A stretch of DNA of 64,000 nt from positions 62,001-126,000 of the forward strand of contig NZ_LN881720.1 in assembly GCF_001457415.1 (NCBI RefSeq), in the 5' to 3' direction. Below the pieces are notes generated by a model. It saw only the letters and a program-made list of their open reading frames with translations, was not told the DNA's origin and made no database searches. Positions 1 through 9,255 of the stretch are shown here, in pieces (the stretch's first letter is position 1; each line of letters opens with the position of its first letter). The DNA comes from Gorillibacterium timonense (lineage in GTDB: Bacteria; Bacillota; Bacilli; Paenibacillales; NBRC-103111). The position numbers and the translations under genes were made by a program.

Positions 1-433
1 TCAATCGCATATCGGGGAGAGACTCCTGGCTTCTGGCGCTGCGGACAGCAGCGACAGGGGCAGCGGAGTAATCGTTTAGCTCGCGAATCAAGCTGGGCAG
101 ATCGACGGGGGAAGGGACCCCCAGCACAATCTGATCCCTGGCGTGCTTGAGCCCGTCCATGGTTCGAAACAGGACTTCAATCAGCTCCAGAGTGACCGGG
201 AGGGTCTTGTTCCGCACTCGCTCCAGAAGGTTCTCCATCGCATGGGTGAGGCGCATGATCTCTTCATAGCCCATGACGGCGGAGGAGCCCTTGATCGTAT
301 GGGCGATGCGGAACAGGCTTTGAACGACGGTTTCGGATTCTCCCTCCTGCTCCAGCTTCAATATATCGTTATCCATAAGCAGCAATTGTTCTTCCAGCTC
401 CTCAAGAAAGGCGGCTTTGAACTCTGAATTCAA
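1..433 (-). CDS. cheA: Chemotaxis histidine kinase CheA, N-terminal Hpt part (runs off window)
   Basis: Only the first 144 codons are in the window; the gene continues past base 1. The translation is an Hpt (P1) domain: a helical bundle with the phospho-acceptor motif AHTIKGSS near residues 44-51, the histidine being the likely phosphorylation site. I chose a TTG start because a clear Shine-Dalgarno (AGGGGTGA, overlapping the cheW stop) sits about 7 bases upstream and no better start is in frame. CheA autophosphorylates on receptor signals and passes phosphate to CheY/CheB-type regulators. It follows cheW by 6 bp, so cheA, cheW and the receptor form one minus-strand operon. The kinase and CheW-binding domains are not visible, so an Hpt-only protein cannot be excluded. 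Confidence 0.8.
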   Translation of the reverse strand, partial: MNSEFKAAFLEELEEQLLLMDNDILKLEQEGESETVVQSLFRIAHTIKGSSAVMGYEEIMRLTHAMENLLERVRNKTLPVTLELIEVLFRTMDGLKHARDQIVLGVPSPVDLPSLIRELNDYSAAPVAAVRSARSQESLPDMRL

Positions 434-439
434 GAAGGC

Positions 440-874
440 TCACCCCTGTTCATGAAGCAGGACTTGCTCCAGCTTCAAGATGCCGATCAATCCGTTTGGC
501 GCAAGGCCGATTCCGGTGAATAGATTGCCGTCTCTGCCTCCAACCTGCTCCGGAGGCGGTTGAATCTCGGAGAAGGTGGTGACCCTATTCACCCGATCGA
601 CAATGACGCCGACCGTTTCGGCACGGTGATGGACGACTACGATTCGACTCAGCTTGGTAAACTCCTTTTCTGCAAAGGAAAACAGGCTTCTCAGGCTGAC
701 GACCGGTACGATGTTTCCTCTAAGGTTGATGACGCCCTTCACATAGTGCCGTGTATTTGGAAGGGGGGTGATGGTCTGAACCTTGATGATCTCATTAATG
801 TCATGGATCGGAATGGCGTACTTCTCTTCTTCCATGTTGAATTCGATGTACTGCTCCGTTCCCGCAGCATGCAT
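440..874 (-). CDS. cheW: Chemotaxis coupling protein CheW
   Basis: 144 aa, the usual size of a single CheW domain. Conserved CheW features are visible: IPIHDINEII near the N-terminus, LPNTRHYVKGVINLRGNIVP near residues 38-57, and VGVIVDRV in the second half. CheW bridges chemoreceptor tips and CheA in the membrane-associated signalling array. The start is supported by a strong GAAAGGGGG ribosome-binding site. It lies between the receptor gene (18 bp upstream) and cheA (6 bp downstream), so this is probably a small dedicated chemosensory operon rather than the large fla/che operon. A CheV is unlikely because no receiver domain follows. Confidence 0.93.
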   Translation of the reverse strand: MHAAGTEQYIEFNMEEEKYAIPIHDINEIIKVQTITPLPNTRHYVKGVINLRGNIVPVVSLRSLFSFAEKEFTKLSRIVVVHHRAETVGVIVDRVNRVTTFSEIQPPPEQVGGRDGNLFTGIGLAPNGLIGILKLEQVLLHEQG

Positions 875-891
875 GGCTGGGCCCCCTTTCC

Positions 892-2730
892 TTAGTTGAC
901 CTTGAAGATGGAGACCGCTTGGTTCAGCCCTTCGGCCAATTGGGCGAGCGATTGCGAGGTGGCTGCCGTCTCTTCGGAAGCGGCCGCCGATTCTTGGCTT
1001 GCGGACGAGATGCTTTCGATCGATTGCAGTACGTCACCGGTTTGGGCGGCTTGTTCTTCGCATGCGGCGGCGATTTCATCCACTTTATGCGCGGTTTCTT
1101 TAATCGTCTTGATGATCTCTTCGAACGCGCTGCCCGTTTCCTCGGATTGCTTCATCCCATTCGATACGGCGAGTACGCTCTTACGGGTGTTCTCCTGCAT
1201 GCCCTTGATGATGGTGGTAATCTGCTTGGTTGCGTCGCTGCTGCGTTCGGCCAATTTGCGCACTTCATCGGCCACGACGGCGAAGCCTCGACCTTGCTCC
1301 CCGGCGCGCGCGGCCTCGATGGCGGCATTGAGGGCGAGAAGATTGGTTTGTTCCGCGATATCGTCGATCACTTCAATGATTTCGCCAATTCGGTTGGAGT
1401 CTTCCTCGAGATGATTCATCTGCTGGTTGACCTGGTTCATGCTGTCGATCGACTGATTGATCTTGATTCCGCCATTGCCTGCGATGGTGGTGGATTGAGT
1501 AGCGAGATCCGCCGCCGCTTCCGCATTCTGAGCAACCAGGTTGATGCCTACCGCCAGCTCGCGGAACAGCTCCTGCATATTTAAGGCAGCATTGGCCTGC
1601 TCCGTGCTTCCGGAAGCGATCTGTTCGGTGGTGGCGGAGATTTGCTGCGAAGCGGCCGCGACATTTTGCGAGGAATGAATGACTCCTCCGATGAGATCGC
1701 GAAGCTTGTGCATCATCTCATTGACGGAATCAGACAGCTGTCCCAGCTCGTCACGGGACTTCGTCACGATGTCTTCCGTCAAATCACCGTTCGCAATTCG
1801 TTTCGTTGCTTCGTTCAACCTCTTGAGCGGAACAGAGATCGAGCGGATAATCCAGAGGACGAGAATGACTCCTATGAGAACGGAAATTCCGAGGACGATT
1901 AGCGTCGTATTCAGGATGCCACGGGAAGCGTCATTGATCTCCGATACTTCAATGGTTCCGACAACTTTCCAGCCGGTGGCCGGATTCGTAACATACACGG
2001 CCTTTTTGGGCAAGCCGTCAACAGTATACGAGATCGTGCCGCTATCCGTTGAATAGAGTTGGTCGATATAGGATTGCGTGTTAGGGGTCCCCACTTCCCT
2101 CGTGGGATGAACGAGATAATTCCGGTCCGCGTCGACGACGAAGACGTAGCCCAACTTGCCGATCTTATAGGAGTTAATCTGTTGGGCGAGCCAAGTCAAA
2201 TCCAATGCGCCGGTTACAACCCCTGAACCGTCATCGGTCGTTTTAGAGGTGGTGACAATGACGTTGCCGGAACCGTCTGCCGAGACAATGGGATCGGATA
2301 CGACGGCGGTTCCCTTCTTTTCCGTGGCGTTGATGAACCAGGGCCGCTTGGTGGCGTTAAACCCTGCTTCCATCTTCTTATCCGGCGATAGGACCATAAG
2401 GCCCGCATTGCTGGCATAGGATACAGAATCATATTGCGAATTTACCGCTATGTACGCGTCGAGAACCTTGCGGATTTCCGGGCTTTGCTCTCCTTGGATC
2501 ATGCTTCCGTTGATGGACTTTGCCAAGTAGTCCATATCCGACAGGCTGCCCGCGACCAGATCGGAGATTTGCTTGTCGACATATTGAACGTTCTTTTCCG
2601 CATTGTCCTGGATTTGGTTTGTTACAGCGGTCTCCGCCTTCCGGTAGGAAAACCAACCGATCGCAGAGCAGGGCAGAATTAAAACAGCAAGAAAAGCGAT
2701 GATCAACCGGGTTTGAATCGTGAGTTTCAT
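892..2730 (-). CDS. Methyl-accepting chemotaxis protein with dCache sensor
   Basis: 612 aa. Order: TM1 (about residues 7-28), an extracellular dCache-type sensor (about 35-275, with a KRPWF motif and conserved SDP/ADG segments), TM2 (about 278-300), HAMP (about 300-352) and a long cytoplasmic coiled coil. The invariant signalling hairpin ([20 protein letters not shown], then [12 protein letters not shown]) is present. The start at 2730 is preferred over an upstream in-frame codon at 2793 because GGAGG lies about 10 bases before it and TM1 then begins immediately. It senses a small extracellular ligand and controls the CheA encoded downstream through CheW; the ligand cannot be read from sequence. 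A putative -10 (TATAAT on the minus strand at 2876-2881) lies upstream. Confidence 0.93.
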   Translation of the reverse strand: MKLTIQTRLIIAFLAVLILPCSAIGWFSYRKAETAVTNQIQDNAEKNVQYVDKQISDLVAGSLSDMDYLAKSINGSMIQGEQSPEIRKVLDAYIAVNSQYDSVSYASNAGLMVLSPDKKMEAGFNATKRPWFINATEKKGTAVVSDPIVSADGSGNVIVTTSKTTDDGSGVVTGALDLTWLAQQINSYKIGKLGYVFVVDADRNYLVHPTREVGTPNTQSYIDQLYSTDSGTISYTVDGLPKKAVYVTNPATGWKVVGTIEVSEINDASRGILNTTLIVLGISVLIGVILVLWIIRSISVPLKRLNEATKRIANGDLTEDIVTKSRDELGQLSDSVNEMMHKLRDLIGGVIHSSQNVAAASQQISATTEQIASGSTEQANAALNMQELFRELAVGINLVAQNAEAAADLATQSTTIAGNGGIKINQSIDSMNQVNQQMNHLEEDSNRIGEIIEVIDDIAEQTNLLALNAAIEAARAGEQGRGFAVVADEVRKLAERSSDATKQITTIIKGMQENTRKSVLAVSNGMKQSEETGSAFEEIIKTIKETAHKVDEIAAACEEQAAQTGDVLQSIESISSASQESAAASEETAATSQSLAQLAEGLNQAVSIFKVN

Positions 2731-3096
2731 CTGTCCATTCCTCCAATACGTGTGTGAAAATCTCCTTCTGTAGACATGCCTGAATCCGACCAAAGACGTA
2801 CTGACTTCCGACCGTGAAGCCGCCCCTCCTTTTTGGCTGTAGATCCATGCGACTAAAGTTTTTGTCGAATTATGGATTATAGGAAATTATTTCATGAGGT
2901 TACTTCCCTTTCAATTAGGGAAGTTCCTTAAGTCAATGAACAAAGTCTGATGAGGGAGGGGAGATTCCCGTAAGGGAATTAGGTCGAAAGGGGCAGAAGC
3001 CGAGGGGGGATCAAGTAGGGAAATGGGCGCAAATAAAGAAAAAGACGCCGGCAGCTTTCCTCGGGCGTCTTCGTTTGAAATCGGGGCTTCGTCTGC
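2731..3096. other. Intergenic leader region of the chemoreceptor operon with two short inverted repeats
   Basis: No gene is visible. On the minus strand it should hold the promoter of the receptor-cheW-cheA operon; a TATAAT matches at 2876-2881. Two small palindromic hairpins lie upstream of it: CTTCCCT/AGGGAAG (2903-2923) and ATTCCC/GGGAAT (2964-2979). A terminator for the neighbouring response regulator occupies 3031-3071. No c-di-GMP riboswitch motif was recognised. Confidence 0.5.
3031..3071 (-). terminator. Rho-independent terminator of the NarL-type regulator gene
   Basis: Read on the minus strand, AAGACGCC and GGCGTCTT form an 8-bp stem followed by TTTCTTTATTT. It lies 26 bp after the stop of the response regulator gene. 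Confidence 0.85.
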
Positions 3097-3765
3097 TTAG
3101 GGATCGCGAAAATATCCGGATTTCTCCGCATACTCAACAAGAGCATGCCGGGAAAACAGCTGCAGCTTGTTCATGATCTTGCTCTTGAACGTTTCCACTG
3201 TCTTGACCGATATGGAGAGCTCTTCGGCAATTTCCCTGTTGGAATAACCCCTTGTGATGAAGAACAATACCTCCTGCTCCCGGGAGGTCAAGGATGGTTT
3301 GGTTTCCGGATTTGGTGAGGGTTCGGGGGGATTGATCAGTCCGTTCAACAGGGGACGGTTCCGGCGGATCATGTGTTTCATGGCATGGGGGTACAGGTAA
3401 GGGGAGCGGTTATAAACGGATCGGATGGCGGTAAACAGGTCCTGATCTCCATAGGTCTTGAGCAGATAGCCCGAAGCTCCGGAGTCGAGAATTTTTCTTA
3501 GGTCGTCCGGACCGTCCAGAGCGGTGAAAATCAGGATCTCGACTTGGGGCACCGTCTTTTTGATGAGTTTGGTTGCCGTCAAGCCATCCATAACGGGCAT
3601 ATGAATATCCATAATCACGATATCGGGTGCGAGCTCAATCGTTTTCTCAACCGCTTCCTTGCCGTTCTTCGCAGTGCCGACTACCGTCATATCCGGTTCT
3701 GTTTTTAATAATAGGGAAAGACCGTTGCAAAGGATCTCATGATCATCTGCAATCAATATGCGCAT
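3097..3765 (-). CDS. NarL/FixJ-family response regulator (orphan)
   Basis: 222 aa. Receiver domain (residues 1-120) with acidic pair D7/D8, phospho-acceptor D53 in VIMDIHMP, a switch Thr in IFTALDG and a Lys in GYLLKTY. A Pro-rich linker is followed by a LuxR-type helix-turn-helix (LTSREQEVL, then SNREIAEELSISVKTVETF). It should bind DNA as a phosphorylated dimer. I chose ATG at 3765 rather than GTG at 3777 because GAGAGGTG lies just upstream of the ATG and would overlap the GTG. No kinase gene adjoins it; the partner could be the kinase at 7660-9255, but this is a guess. Inverted repeats in the 2.9-kb intergenic region and direct repeats at 3961-3998 are possible binding sites. Confidence 0.9.
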   Translation of the reverse strand: MRILIADDHEILCNGLSLLLKTEPDMTVVGTAKNGKEAVEKTIELAPDIVIMDIHMPVMDGLTATKLIKKTVPQVEILIFTALDGPDDLRKILDSGASGYLLKTYGDQDLFTAIRSVYNRSPYLYPHAMKHMIRRNRPLLNGLINPPEPSPNPETKPSLTSREQEVLFFITRGYSNREIAEELSISVKTVETFKSKIMNKLQLFSRHALVEYAEKSGYFRDP

Positions 3766-4204
3766 GGCCGTACACACCTCTCGGATGACTTAAACCTTGT
3801 CAGGATGGCATTTCTCCCTCTTGCTTTGTCAGATAGGAACAAACGGATCGAAGGGTGCAGTTCGATTCGGAAACAAGGGGATGCCGCTTCTTGCGGGGAG
3901 GATGAACATAAAAGCCCTCCCGAGTCAGGAGGACTTTCCTATGAGAAACGAATGTTCTAGAGCGAACAATCACAAGAAGCGAACATTGGGAGCGAACATC
4001 CGCAGCTCGATGAAAAAGTAAGCTCATGTCTCTCCACAAGTCCCTTACAAATTATAGTCCATAAGATTTGGCGTGGCAACAAACATCACACATGGGAAAA
4101 ACAGGGGGGTGCTGGAATGGAGCGAGGCTCCTCTATGCTTTTGCAGGCTTTTTCTGTATAATAAAAAGGATGTACTCTTCCAGATGACAAGGAGTGTTCT
4201 ATAG
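3766..4204. other. Divergent intergenic region with three GCGAACA direct repeats
   Basis: 439 bp between divergent genes and no credible ORF. It contains three copies of AGCGAACA at 3961, 3978 and 3991, preceded by a related inverted copy (GAATGTTC, about 3950-3957). A TATAAT at 4157-4162, 43 bp before ychF, is a likely -10 for ychF, without a convincing -35. Confidence 0.5.
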
Positions 4205-5305
4205 ATGGCATTGAAAGCCGGAATTGTAGGGTTGCCGAACGTTGGAAAGTCGACCCTCTTTAACGCGATTACCCAAGCGGGAGCCGAATCGGCGAACTAT
4301 CCGTTCTGCACCATTGACCCGAATGTCGGCGTGGTCGAAGTACCGGACGAAAGGCTGGATGGGCTGGCCAAGATCGTCAGTCCGAACCGCATCGTCCCGA
4401 CCGCGTTCGAATTCGTCGATATCGCCGGTCTCGTCAAGGGCGCGAGCAAGGGCGAAGGGCTCGGCAACAAATTCCTCGCCCATATCCGCGAGGTGGACGC
4501 GATCGTGCATGTGGTTCGCTGCTTCGTTGACGAGAACATCACACATGTCTCGGGCAAGGTCGATCCGATCGGCGACATCGAGACGATCAACCTGGAGCTG
4601 ATCCTGGCCGACCTGGAGTCGGTGGAGAAGCGAATCGACCGCACCCGTAAGAACATGAAGGGCGGAGACAAGAAGTACGCGGGCGAAGTGGAGCTCCTCG
4701 AGCGGATCAAGGAAGCTCTCTACAACGACAAGCCGGCGCGCAGCGTGGAGATGACGGACGAAGAGAAACTGCTCATCCGCGACATGCCGCTGCTCACCCT
4801 GAAGCAGATCGTTTATGCGGCTAATGTCAGCGAAGCGGAAGCGGGCAATGCCGACGAGAACCCCTTTGTGCAAAAGGTGCGGGAATACGCAGCCGCTGAA
4901 GGGGCCGAGGTGGTCCCGATCAGCGCCAAGGTGGAATCCGAAATCGCCGAGCTGGAGGGCGAGGACAAGGAAATGTTCCTTCAGGAGCTGGGGCTTGCGG
5001 AATCGGGGCTCAATCGGCTCATCCGGGCGGCTTACAAGCTGCTCGGGCTGTATACGTATTTTACCGCCGGGGTGCAGGAGGTTCGCGCCTGGACGATCCA
5101 TCAAGGGACAAAAGCGCCGCAAGCCGCAGGGGTCATTCATACCGACTTTGAGCGCGGCTTCATTCGGGCGGAGGTTGTCTCGTACGAGGATCTGACCACA
5201 GCCGGTTCCATGGCGGCGGCACGAGAAAAAGGCCAGCTTCGGTTGGAAGGCAAGGATTATGTCGTAGCGGACGGCGATGTCATGCACTTCCGCTTTAATG
5301 TATAG
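4205..5305 (+). CDS. ychF: Redox-regulated ribosome-associated ATPase/GTPase YchF (EngD)
   Basis: 366 aa, full length for the Obg-related YchF family. The P-loop GLPNVGKST is at residues 9-17, with the G3 region FVDIAGL near 70. A coiled-coil insertion (about 130-200) follows, and the C-terminal TGS domain is complete ([14 protein letters not shown], then [14 protein letters not shown]). YchF binds ribosomes and hydrolyses ATP more readily than GTP; it is linked to stress responses and translation start selection. Start ATG with AAGGAG about 10 bases upstream. A TATAAT at 4157-4162 probably gives its promoter. It is followed by prfA after 89 bp. Function is conserved, so the call is firm. Confidence 0.97.
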   Translation: MALKAGIVGLPNVGKSTLFNAITQAGAESANYPFCTIDPNVGVVEVPDERLDGLAKIVSPNRIVPTAFEFVDIAGLVKGASKGEGLGNKFLAHIREVDAIVHVVRCFVDENITHVSGKVDPIGDIETINLELILADLESVEKRIDRTRKNMKGGDKKYAGEVELLERIKEALYNDKPARSVEMTDEEKLLIRDMPLLTLKQIVYAANVSEAEAGNADENPFVQKVREYAAAEGAEVVPISAKVESEIAELEGEDKEMFLQELGLAESGLNRLIRAAYKLLGLYTYFTAGVQEVRAWTIHQGTKAPQAAGVIHTDFERGFIRAEVVSYEDLTTAGSMAAAREKGQLRLEGKDYVVADGDVMHFRFNV

Positions 5306-5394
5306 CAAGGCAAGGTGGGGAGGAACAGAACCGATGTGATCCGTATTCAGCAAGTACGCGTTCAACCCTACAATGAGAAAGGAAGGGAACCATC

Positions 5395-6462
5395 ATGCTG
5401 GACCGTCTGCAAGCGTTGGCGGACCGTTACGAGAAATTAAGCGAGCTGCTGTGCGATCCGGATGTGGCGAACGACTCCGCCAAGCTGAGAGAATACTCGA
5501 AGGAACAATCCGATCTCCAGGAGGCGAATGACGCTTACCGGGAGTACCAGAATGTGTGCGAAGAGCTGGAAGCGGCCAAAGAGATGCTGAACGACAAGCT
5601 CGACGACGAGATGCGCGAGATGGTGAAGCTGGAGGTCGACGAGCTGAGCGACCGGAAGGATGAGCTGGAGGCGCGGCTGACCGTGCTCATGCTGCCGAAG
5701 GACCCGAACGACGACAAGAACGTCATCGTGGAAATTCGCGGAGCGGCGGGCGGCGACGAAGCGGCCCTCTTCGCGGGCGACCTGTACCGGATGTACACCC
5801 GGTATGCCGACGGGCAGGGCTGGAAGGTCGAGGTGCTCGACACGAATGTGAACGATCTCGGTGGCTTCAAGGAAGTCGTGTTCATGATCAGCGGCAAGGG
5901 AGCTTACAGCAAGCTGAAGTACGAGAGCGGAGCGCACCGGGTGCAGCGCATTCCGGTTACGGAATCCGGCGGTCGGATTCATACATCCACCTCCACGGTG
6001 GCCGTCATTCCGGAAGCGGAGGAAGTCGAGATCGACATCAAGGAGAGCGACATCCGCGTCGATACGTTCTGCTCCAGCGGGGCGGGCGGGCAATCCGTCA
6101 ACACGACGAAATCGGCCGTGCGCGTCACGCACGTGCCTACGGGAATCGTCGCCACCTGCCAGGATGGCAAGTCGCAGAACTCCAACAAAGAGAAGGCGCT
6201 GCAGGTGCTGCGCGCCCGAATCTATGACAAATTCCTGCAGGAAGAACAGGCGAAGTATGCCGACGAGCGCAAGAGCAAGGTCGGAACCGGCGACCGCAGC
6301 GAGCGGATTCGCACCTACAACTTCCCGCAGAGCCGGGTGACGGATCACCGCATCGGGCTTACGTTGCATCGGCTTGACAGCGTGCTGAACGGCGACCTGG
6401 ATGAAATCATCGGCTCGCTCACGGTTGCGGTTCAAGCCGAGCTGCTGGATAAAGCCGAGTAA
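5395..6462 (+). CDS. prfA: Peptide chain release factor 1
   Basis: 355 aa, typical for RF1. It carries the peptidyl-tRNA hydrolysis motif GGQ at residues 231-233 (GAGGQSVN) and the PVT tripeptide in [18 protein letters not shown], which fits the RF1 PxT stop-codon reader rather than the SPF of RF2. It recognises UAA and UAG in the ribosomal A site and releases the peptide. The next gene, prmC, encodes the methylase expected to modify the GGQ glutamine, a conserved bacterial arrangement. Ribosome-binding site AAGGAAGGG lies upstream of ATG. Confidence 0.98.
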   Translation: MLDRLQALADRYEKLSELLCDPDVANDSAKLREYSKEQSDLQEANDAYREYQNVCEELEAAKEMLNDKLDDEMREMVKLEVDELSDRKDELEARLTVLMLPKDPNDDKNVIVEIRGAAGGDEAALFAGDLYRMYTRYADGQGWKVEVLDTNVNDLGGFKEVVFMISGKGAYSKLKYESGAHRVQRIPVTESGGRIHTSTSTVAVIPEAEEVEIDIKESDIRVDTFCSSGAGGQSVNTTKSAVRVTHVPTGIVATCQDGKSQNSNKEKALQVLRARIYDKFLQEEQAKYADERKSKVGTGDRSERIRTYNFPQSRVTDHRIGLTLHRLDSVLNGDLDEIIGSLTVAVQAELLDKAE

Positions 6463-6496
6463 TGGCGGCACCATTGGAATCAGGAGGAGTCTGGAC

Positions 6497-7363
6497 ATGA
6501 CGAACACGAATGGGAGAACCCTTCGGGAAGCCTATGTTCAGGCTTCTTCTTTTTTAGCAGCGGCCGGAGTGGATGAGGCCCAGACGAGCGCCCGGCGGCT
6601 GCTCGCTCTGCAGCTCGGCATCCCTGACGCCGAGCTGCTGTGGCGCTTTCCTGAGCCGTTTCCGCCGGAAGCGGAGGCGCGGTGGCAGGAGCTGCTTCAG
6701 CGCCGGGCGGCAGGAGAGCCACTGCAGTATATCGTCGGGGAGCAGGAATTCTACGGGCTCCCCTTCGCCGTCAGCCCGGCGGTGCTCATTCCGCGGCCGG
6801 AGACGGAGCTGCTCGTGGAGGCGATTGTCCGCCACGGGCAACGCATGTGGCCGCCGGGCGGAGCTGAGCCGGTCGCGAGCGCGGACAGGACGGCGGCCGC
6901 GGTCCAGTGCCCCGGCTGGGAGGTGGCCGCCGTCGACCTGTCGCCGGAGGCGCTCGCGGTGGCACAGGCTAACGCCGAACAGAACGGCGCGGCGGAGCGA
7001 ATCCGCTGGCTGCAGGGCGACCTGCTGCTGCCCGTCATCGAGTCCGGCCTCGCGCCGGACATTCTCGTCTCCAATCCGCCGTACATTCCGTCGGCGGATA
7101 TTCCCGGCCTGCAGCGGGAGGTGCGGCAGCATGAACCGTTGCTCGCCCTGGACGGCGGCTCGGACGGCCTTACGCCTTATCGGAGGATGGCCGAGCAGCT
7201 CGCTCAGCTTCCGGCGTGGCCGAGACTCGTCGGCTTCGAGGTCGGACAGGGCCAGGCCGACGAGGTGGCGGAGCTCATGCGGGCCACCGGCCGCTTCGAA
7301 TGGATCGAGATCGTTCCGGACTACGCGGGAATTCCGCGTCATGTTCTCGCGGGAAGAGGTTGA
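6497..7363 (+). CDS. prmC: Release factor glutamine methyltransferase PrmC, apparently lacking SAM motif I
   Basis: 288 aa. The start is set by AGGAGG at 6482-6487 before ATG 6497. The N-terminal helical RF-binding domain is followed by a Rossmann methyltransferase domain with PRPETELL (about 97), the VDLSPEAL acidic motif and the catalytic NPPY (VSNPPYIP). PrmC N5-methylates the GGQ glutamine of release factors using S-adenosylmethionine. The expected glycine-rich motif I (DxGxGxG) between PRPETELL and VDLSPEAL is absent: the stretch reads PVASADRTAAAVQCPGWEV, and no other frame at 6880-6940 restores it. Either an in-frame replacement or a sequencing/assembly fault is possible. Context and the other motifs make the family call secure; activity is uncertain. 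Confidence 0.92.
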   Translation: MTNTNGRTLREAYVQASSFLAAAGVDEAQTSARRLLALQLGIPDAELLWRFPEPFPPEAEARWQELLQRRAAGEPLQYIVGEQEFYGLPFAVSPAVLIPRPETELLVEAIVRHGQRMWPPGGAEPVASADRTAAAVQCPGWEVAAVDLSPEALAVAQANAEQNGAAERIRWLQGDLLLPVIESGLAPDILVSNPPYIPSADIPGLQREVRQHEPLLALDGGSDGLTPYRRMAEQLAQLPAWPRLVGFEVGQGQADEVAELMRATGRFEWIEIVPDYAGIPRHVLAGRG

Positions 7364-7422
7364 GGGAAGCGGGGGTCTCCTATTCCGGAGACGCCTGCCT
7401 CCTCATCGGACCCCCTTACAGA

Positions 7423-7475
7423 AAGAGCTTCTCCCACTGCCGACGCTCAAGGGCAGGGGAGAAGCTCTTCTTTAT
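7423..7475 (+). terminator. Strong terminator after prmC
   Basis: AGAGCTTCTCCC (7424-7435) pairs with GGGAGAAGCTCT (7457-7468), extended inside by CTGCC/GGCAG, and is followed by TCTTTATT. It ends the ychF-prfA-prmC group. Confidence 0.9.
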
Positions 7476-7659
7476 TGTGCATAGAATATGACCAGCGGGA
7501 GAAGCTCATTGGCATGAATGGGGGTTGCCTCTACAGCAGGGTACGTAAGACGCGACTAGTGATGGTGAAGGGATGAAAGGGTGAAGGCCGGCCTTGCTCA
7601 GCCAATTCCGCGCGATATGCTGCTACAGCTACAGCTACAGCGCAAGCCCGCTCCCCGCC

Positions 7660-9255
7660 TTACTCGGCAGGCTCCGTTCGATACGGCAAATACAGCGTAA
7701 ACCGGCTGCCTCGGCCCACCTCGCTGTCGAGGAGGATGAAGCCGCCGAGCAGCTTGGCGAACTCCCGCGAGATGGAGAGGCCGAGTCCGGTCCCGCCATA
7801 TTTCCGGCTCGTGGTTCCGTCCGCTTGGCGAAAAGCTTCAAAGACAAGCGACTGCTTGTCTTCCGGAATGCCGATGCCGGTATCCTGCACAGTGAAGGCC
7901 AGCCAGTCGGGCAGAGGCTTGTCTGTTTCTTCCGAAGAACCGCCCCCCGGATTGTCCGGCTGCGGACGCCCTTGAATGCGGGCGACGACAGCCGGGTTCG
8001 TTTCGAAGAAGGAGCCGAAGAAGCCCATCTCGGGCAGCTCCTCCGGCATGCGCTCGGCATGAATGCGGAATGCCTCCAGAACATCGTCCCGGCTTACTCG
8101 CTGAATGGAGAAGGCGACCGAGCCTTTTTCGGTAAATTTGAAGGCATTGGAGAGCAGGTTCATCAGAATTTGCTGCAGTCGCTGCCCATCGGTATAGATC
8201 AGATCCGGAAGACCGGGTTCGTAGTCGAGGTTGAAGGCGATCGGCTTCTGCTGAGCGAGAGGTTGGAAATTCCGTTCTAGAATCTGCGGAAGCTCCGTCA
8301 AATTGACGGCCTCCTGCACCATTTCGAGGCGACCCGCCTCTACCTTGGACAGATCGAGAACTTCGTTGATCAGACGCAGCAGGTCATTGCCGGAGGAATA
8401 GATCATCTCGGCGTAGCTTGCCTCTTCCGGCGGCAGCGCTCCGTTGCGGTTCTCCGCAAGCAGCTGGGAGAGGATCAGCATGCTGTTGAGCGGTGTGCGC
8501 AGCTCGTGCGACATGTTCGCCAGGAACTCGCTTTTGTATTGGTTGCTCAGCTGCAGCATGCGGGCATGCTCCTCGAGAGCGGCGGTCGTCCTGACCAGCT
8601 CGTCGGTCTTGTCCTGCGCAATCTCATATTGAACGGCGAGCTCGCGGTTCGCTTCGCGCAGATGCTCCAGACGGCGGTACTCCATTTGAAAATCCCGCAG
8701 CAAAAGAGAGAAAAACGCGCTGAGGAGTACGCTCATCGGGAACGTGAGCGGCGCGATATGGGAGAGATACTCCCAGGCAGGAATCACTCCGAAGAGGGCG
8801 ATGACGATCACGTTCATCCCATTGATCGCGAGCACGAAGCAGAGATTTTTTTGCCAAAAGGTGAAGGGCTTGTTCTTCATCCACTCATGAAGAGCGGCGG
8901 AGAGCAGGCCCAGGATGACCATGTTCATGCACCCCACCCAGGAGGCGGGGCTTAAGGAAAACGTCAAGCGCGACAGTCCGATTCCGGCCCCGATCACGAG
9001 GAGCCAATAGGAGGGCCCGACGAACATCGGCGCAATGATCAGCGGAACAAACCGTAGGTCGAACCGGACCTGGTCCGCAAGGGGAAGCCCGAAAAACATC
9101 GAGATCCAGCCGCCGCCGATTGCTGCGAGGGCAAAAAGGAGCTGCCGCGTCCTCCGGCTGAAGCCTTGGAGCAGGTACTTGTTGAAGACACTGGCCAGAT
9201 ACGTCAACGTAAGCAGTATGCAGATGTTCGCGAAAAAGGTTTTATACCAGTGCAC
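7660..9255 (-). CDS. Membrane sensor histidine kinase with 5TM-type sensor
   Basis: 531 aa from a GTG start. GGAGG lies 8 bases before the GTG at 9255, whereas the ATG at 9309 has no ribosome-binding site. Five to six membrane helices (about residues 5-190) resemble the 5TMR-LYT sensor domain. A coiled coil (about 190-240) leads to the HisKA domain with phospho-acceptor H250 in NMSHELRTP. The ATPase domain has an N box (LMNLLSNAFKF), G1 (DTGIGIP) and G2 (GGTGLGLS). It probably autophosphorylates in response to a membrane or cell-wall cue and donates to an unlinked regulator. A Gly/Pro-rich acidic insertion (about residues 420-450) interrupts the ATPase domain. No regulator gene adjoins it; the ligand is unknown. 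Confidence 0.92.
   Translation of the reverse strand: MHWYKTFFANICILLTLTYLASVFNKYLLQGFSRRTRQLLFALAAIGGGWISMFFGLPLADQVRFDLRFVPLIIAPMFVGPSYWLLVIGAGIGLSRLTFSLSPASWVGCMNMVILGLLSAALHEWMKNKPFTFWQKNLCFVLAINGMNVIVIALFGVIPAWEYLSHIAPLTFPMSVLLSAFFSLLLRDFQMEYRRLEHLREANRELAVQYEIAQDKTDELVRTTAALEEHARMLQLSNQYKSEFLANMSHELRTPLNSMLILSQLLAENRNGALPPEEASYAEMIYSSGNDLLRLINEVLDLSKVEAGRLEMVQEAVNLTELPQILERNFQPLAQQKPIAFNLDYEPGLPDLIYTDGQRLQQILMNLLSNAFKFTEKGSVAFSIQRVSRDDVLEAFRIHAERMPEELPEMGFFGSFFETNPAVVARIQGRPQPDNPGGGSSEETDKPLPDWLAFTVQDTGIGIPEDKQSLVFEAFRQADGTTSRKYGGTGLGLSISREFAKLLGGFILLDSEVGRGSRFTLYLPYRTEPAE

Noticed and set aside
2731..3030. Possible c-di-GMP riboswitch upstream of the chemoreceptor
   Set aside because: The conserved GEMM segments are absent on the minus strand.
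4199..5365. 388-codon minus-strand ORF opposite ychF
   Set aside because: It is a shadow of the conserved ychF gene, with low-complexity His/Arg/Asp-rich translation and no ribosome-binding site.
7618..7642. Three tandem CTACAG units
   Set aside because: A short microsatellite-like run downstream of the kinase gene, with no further structure.
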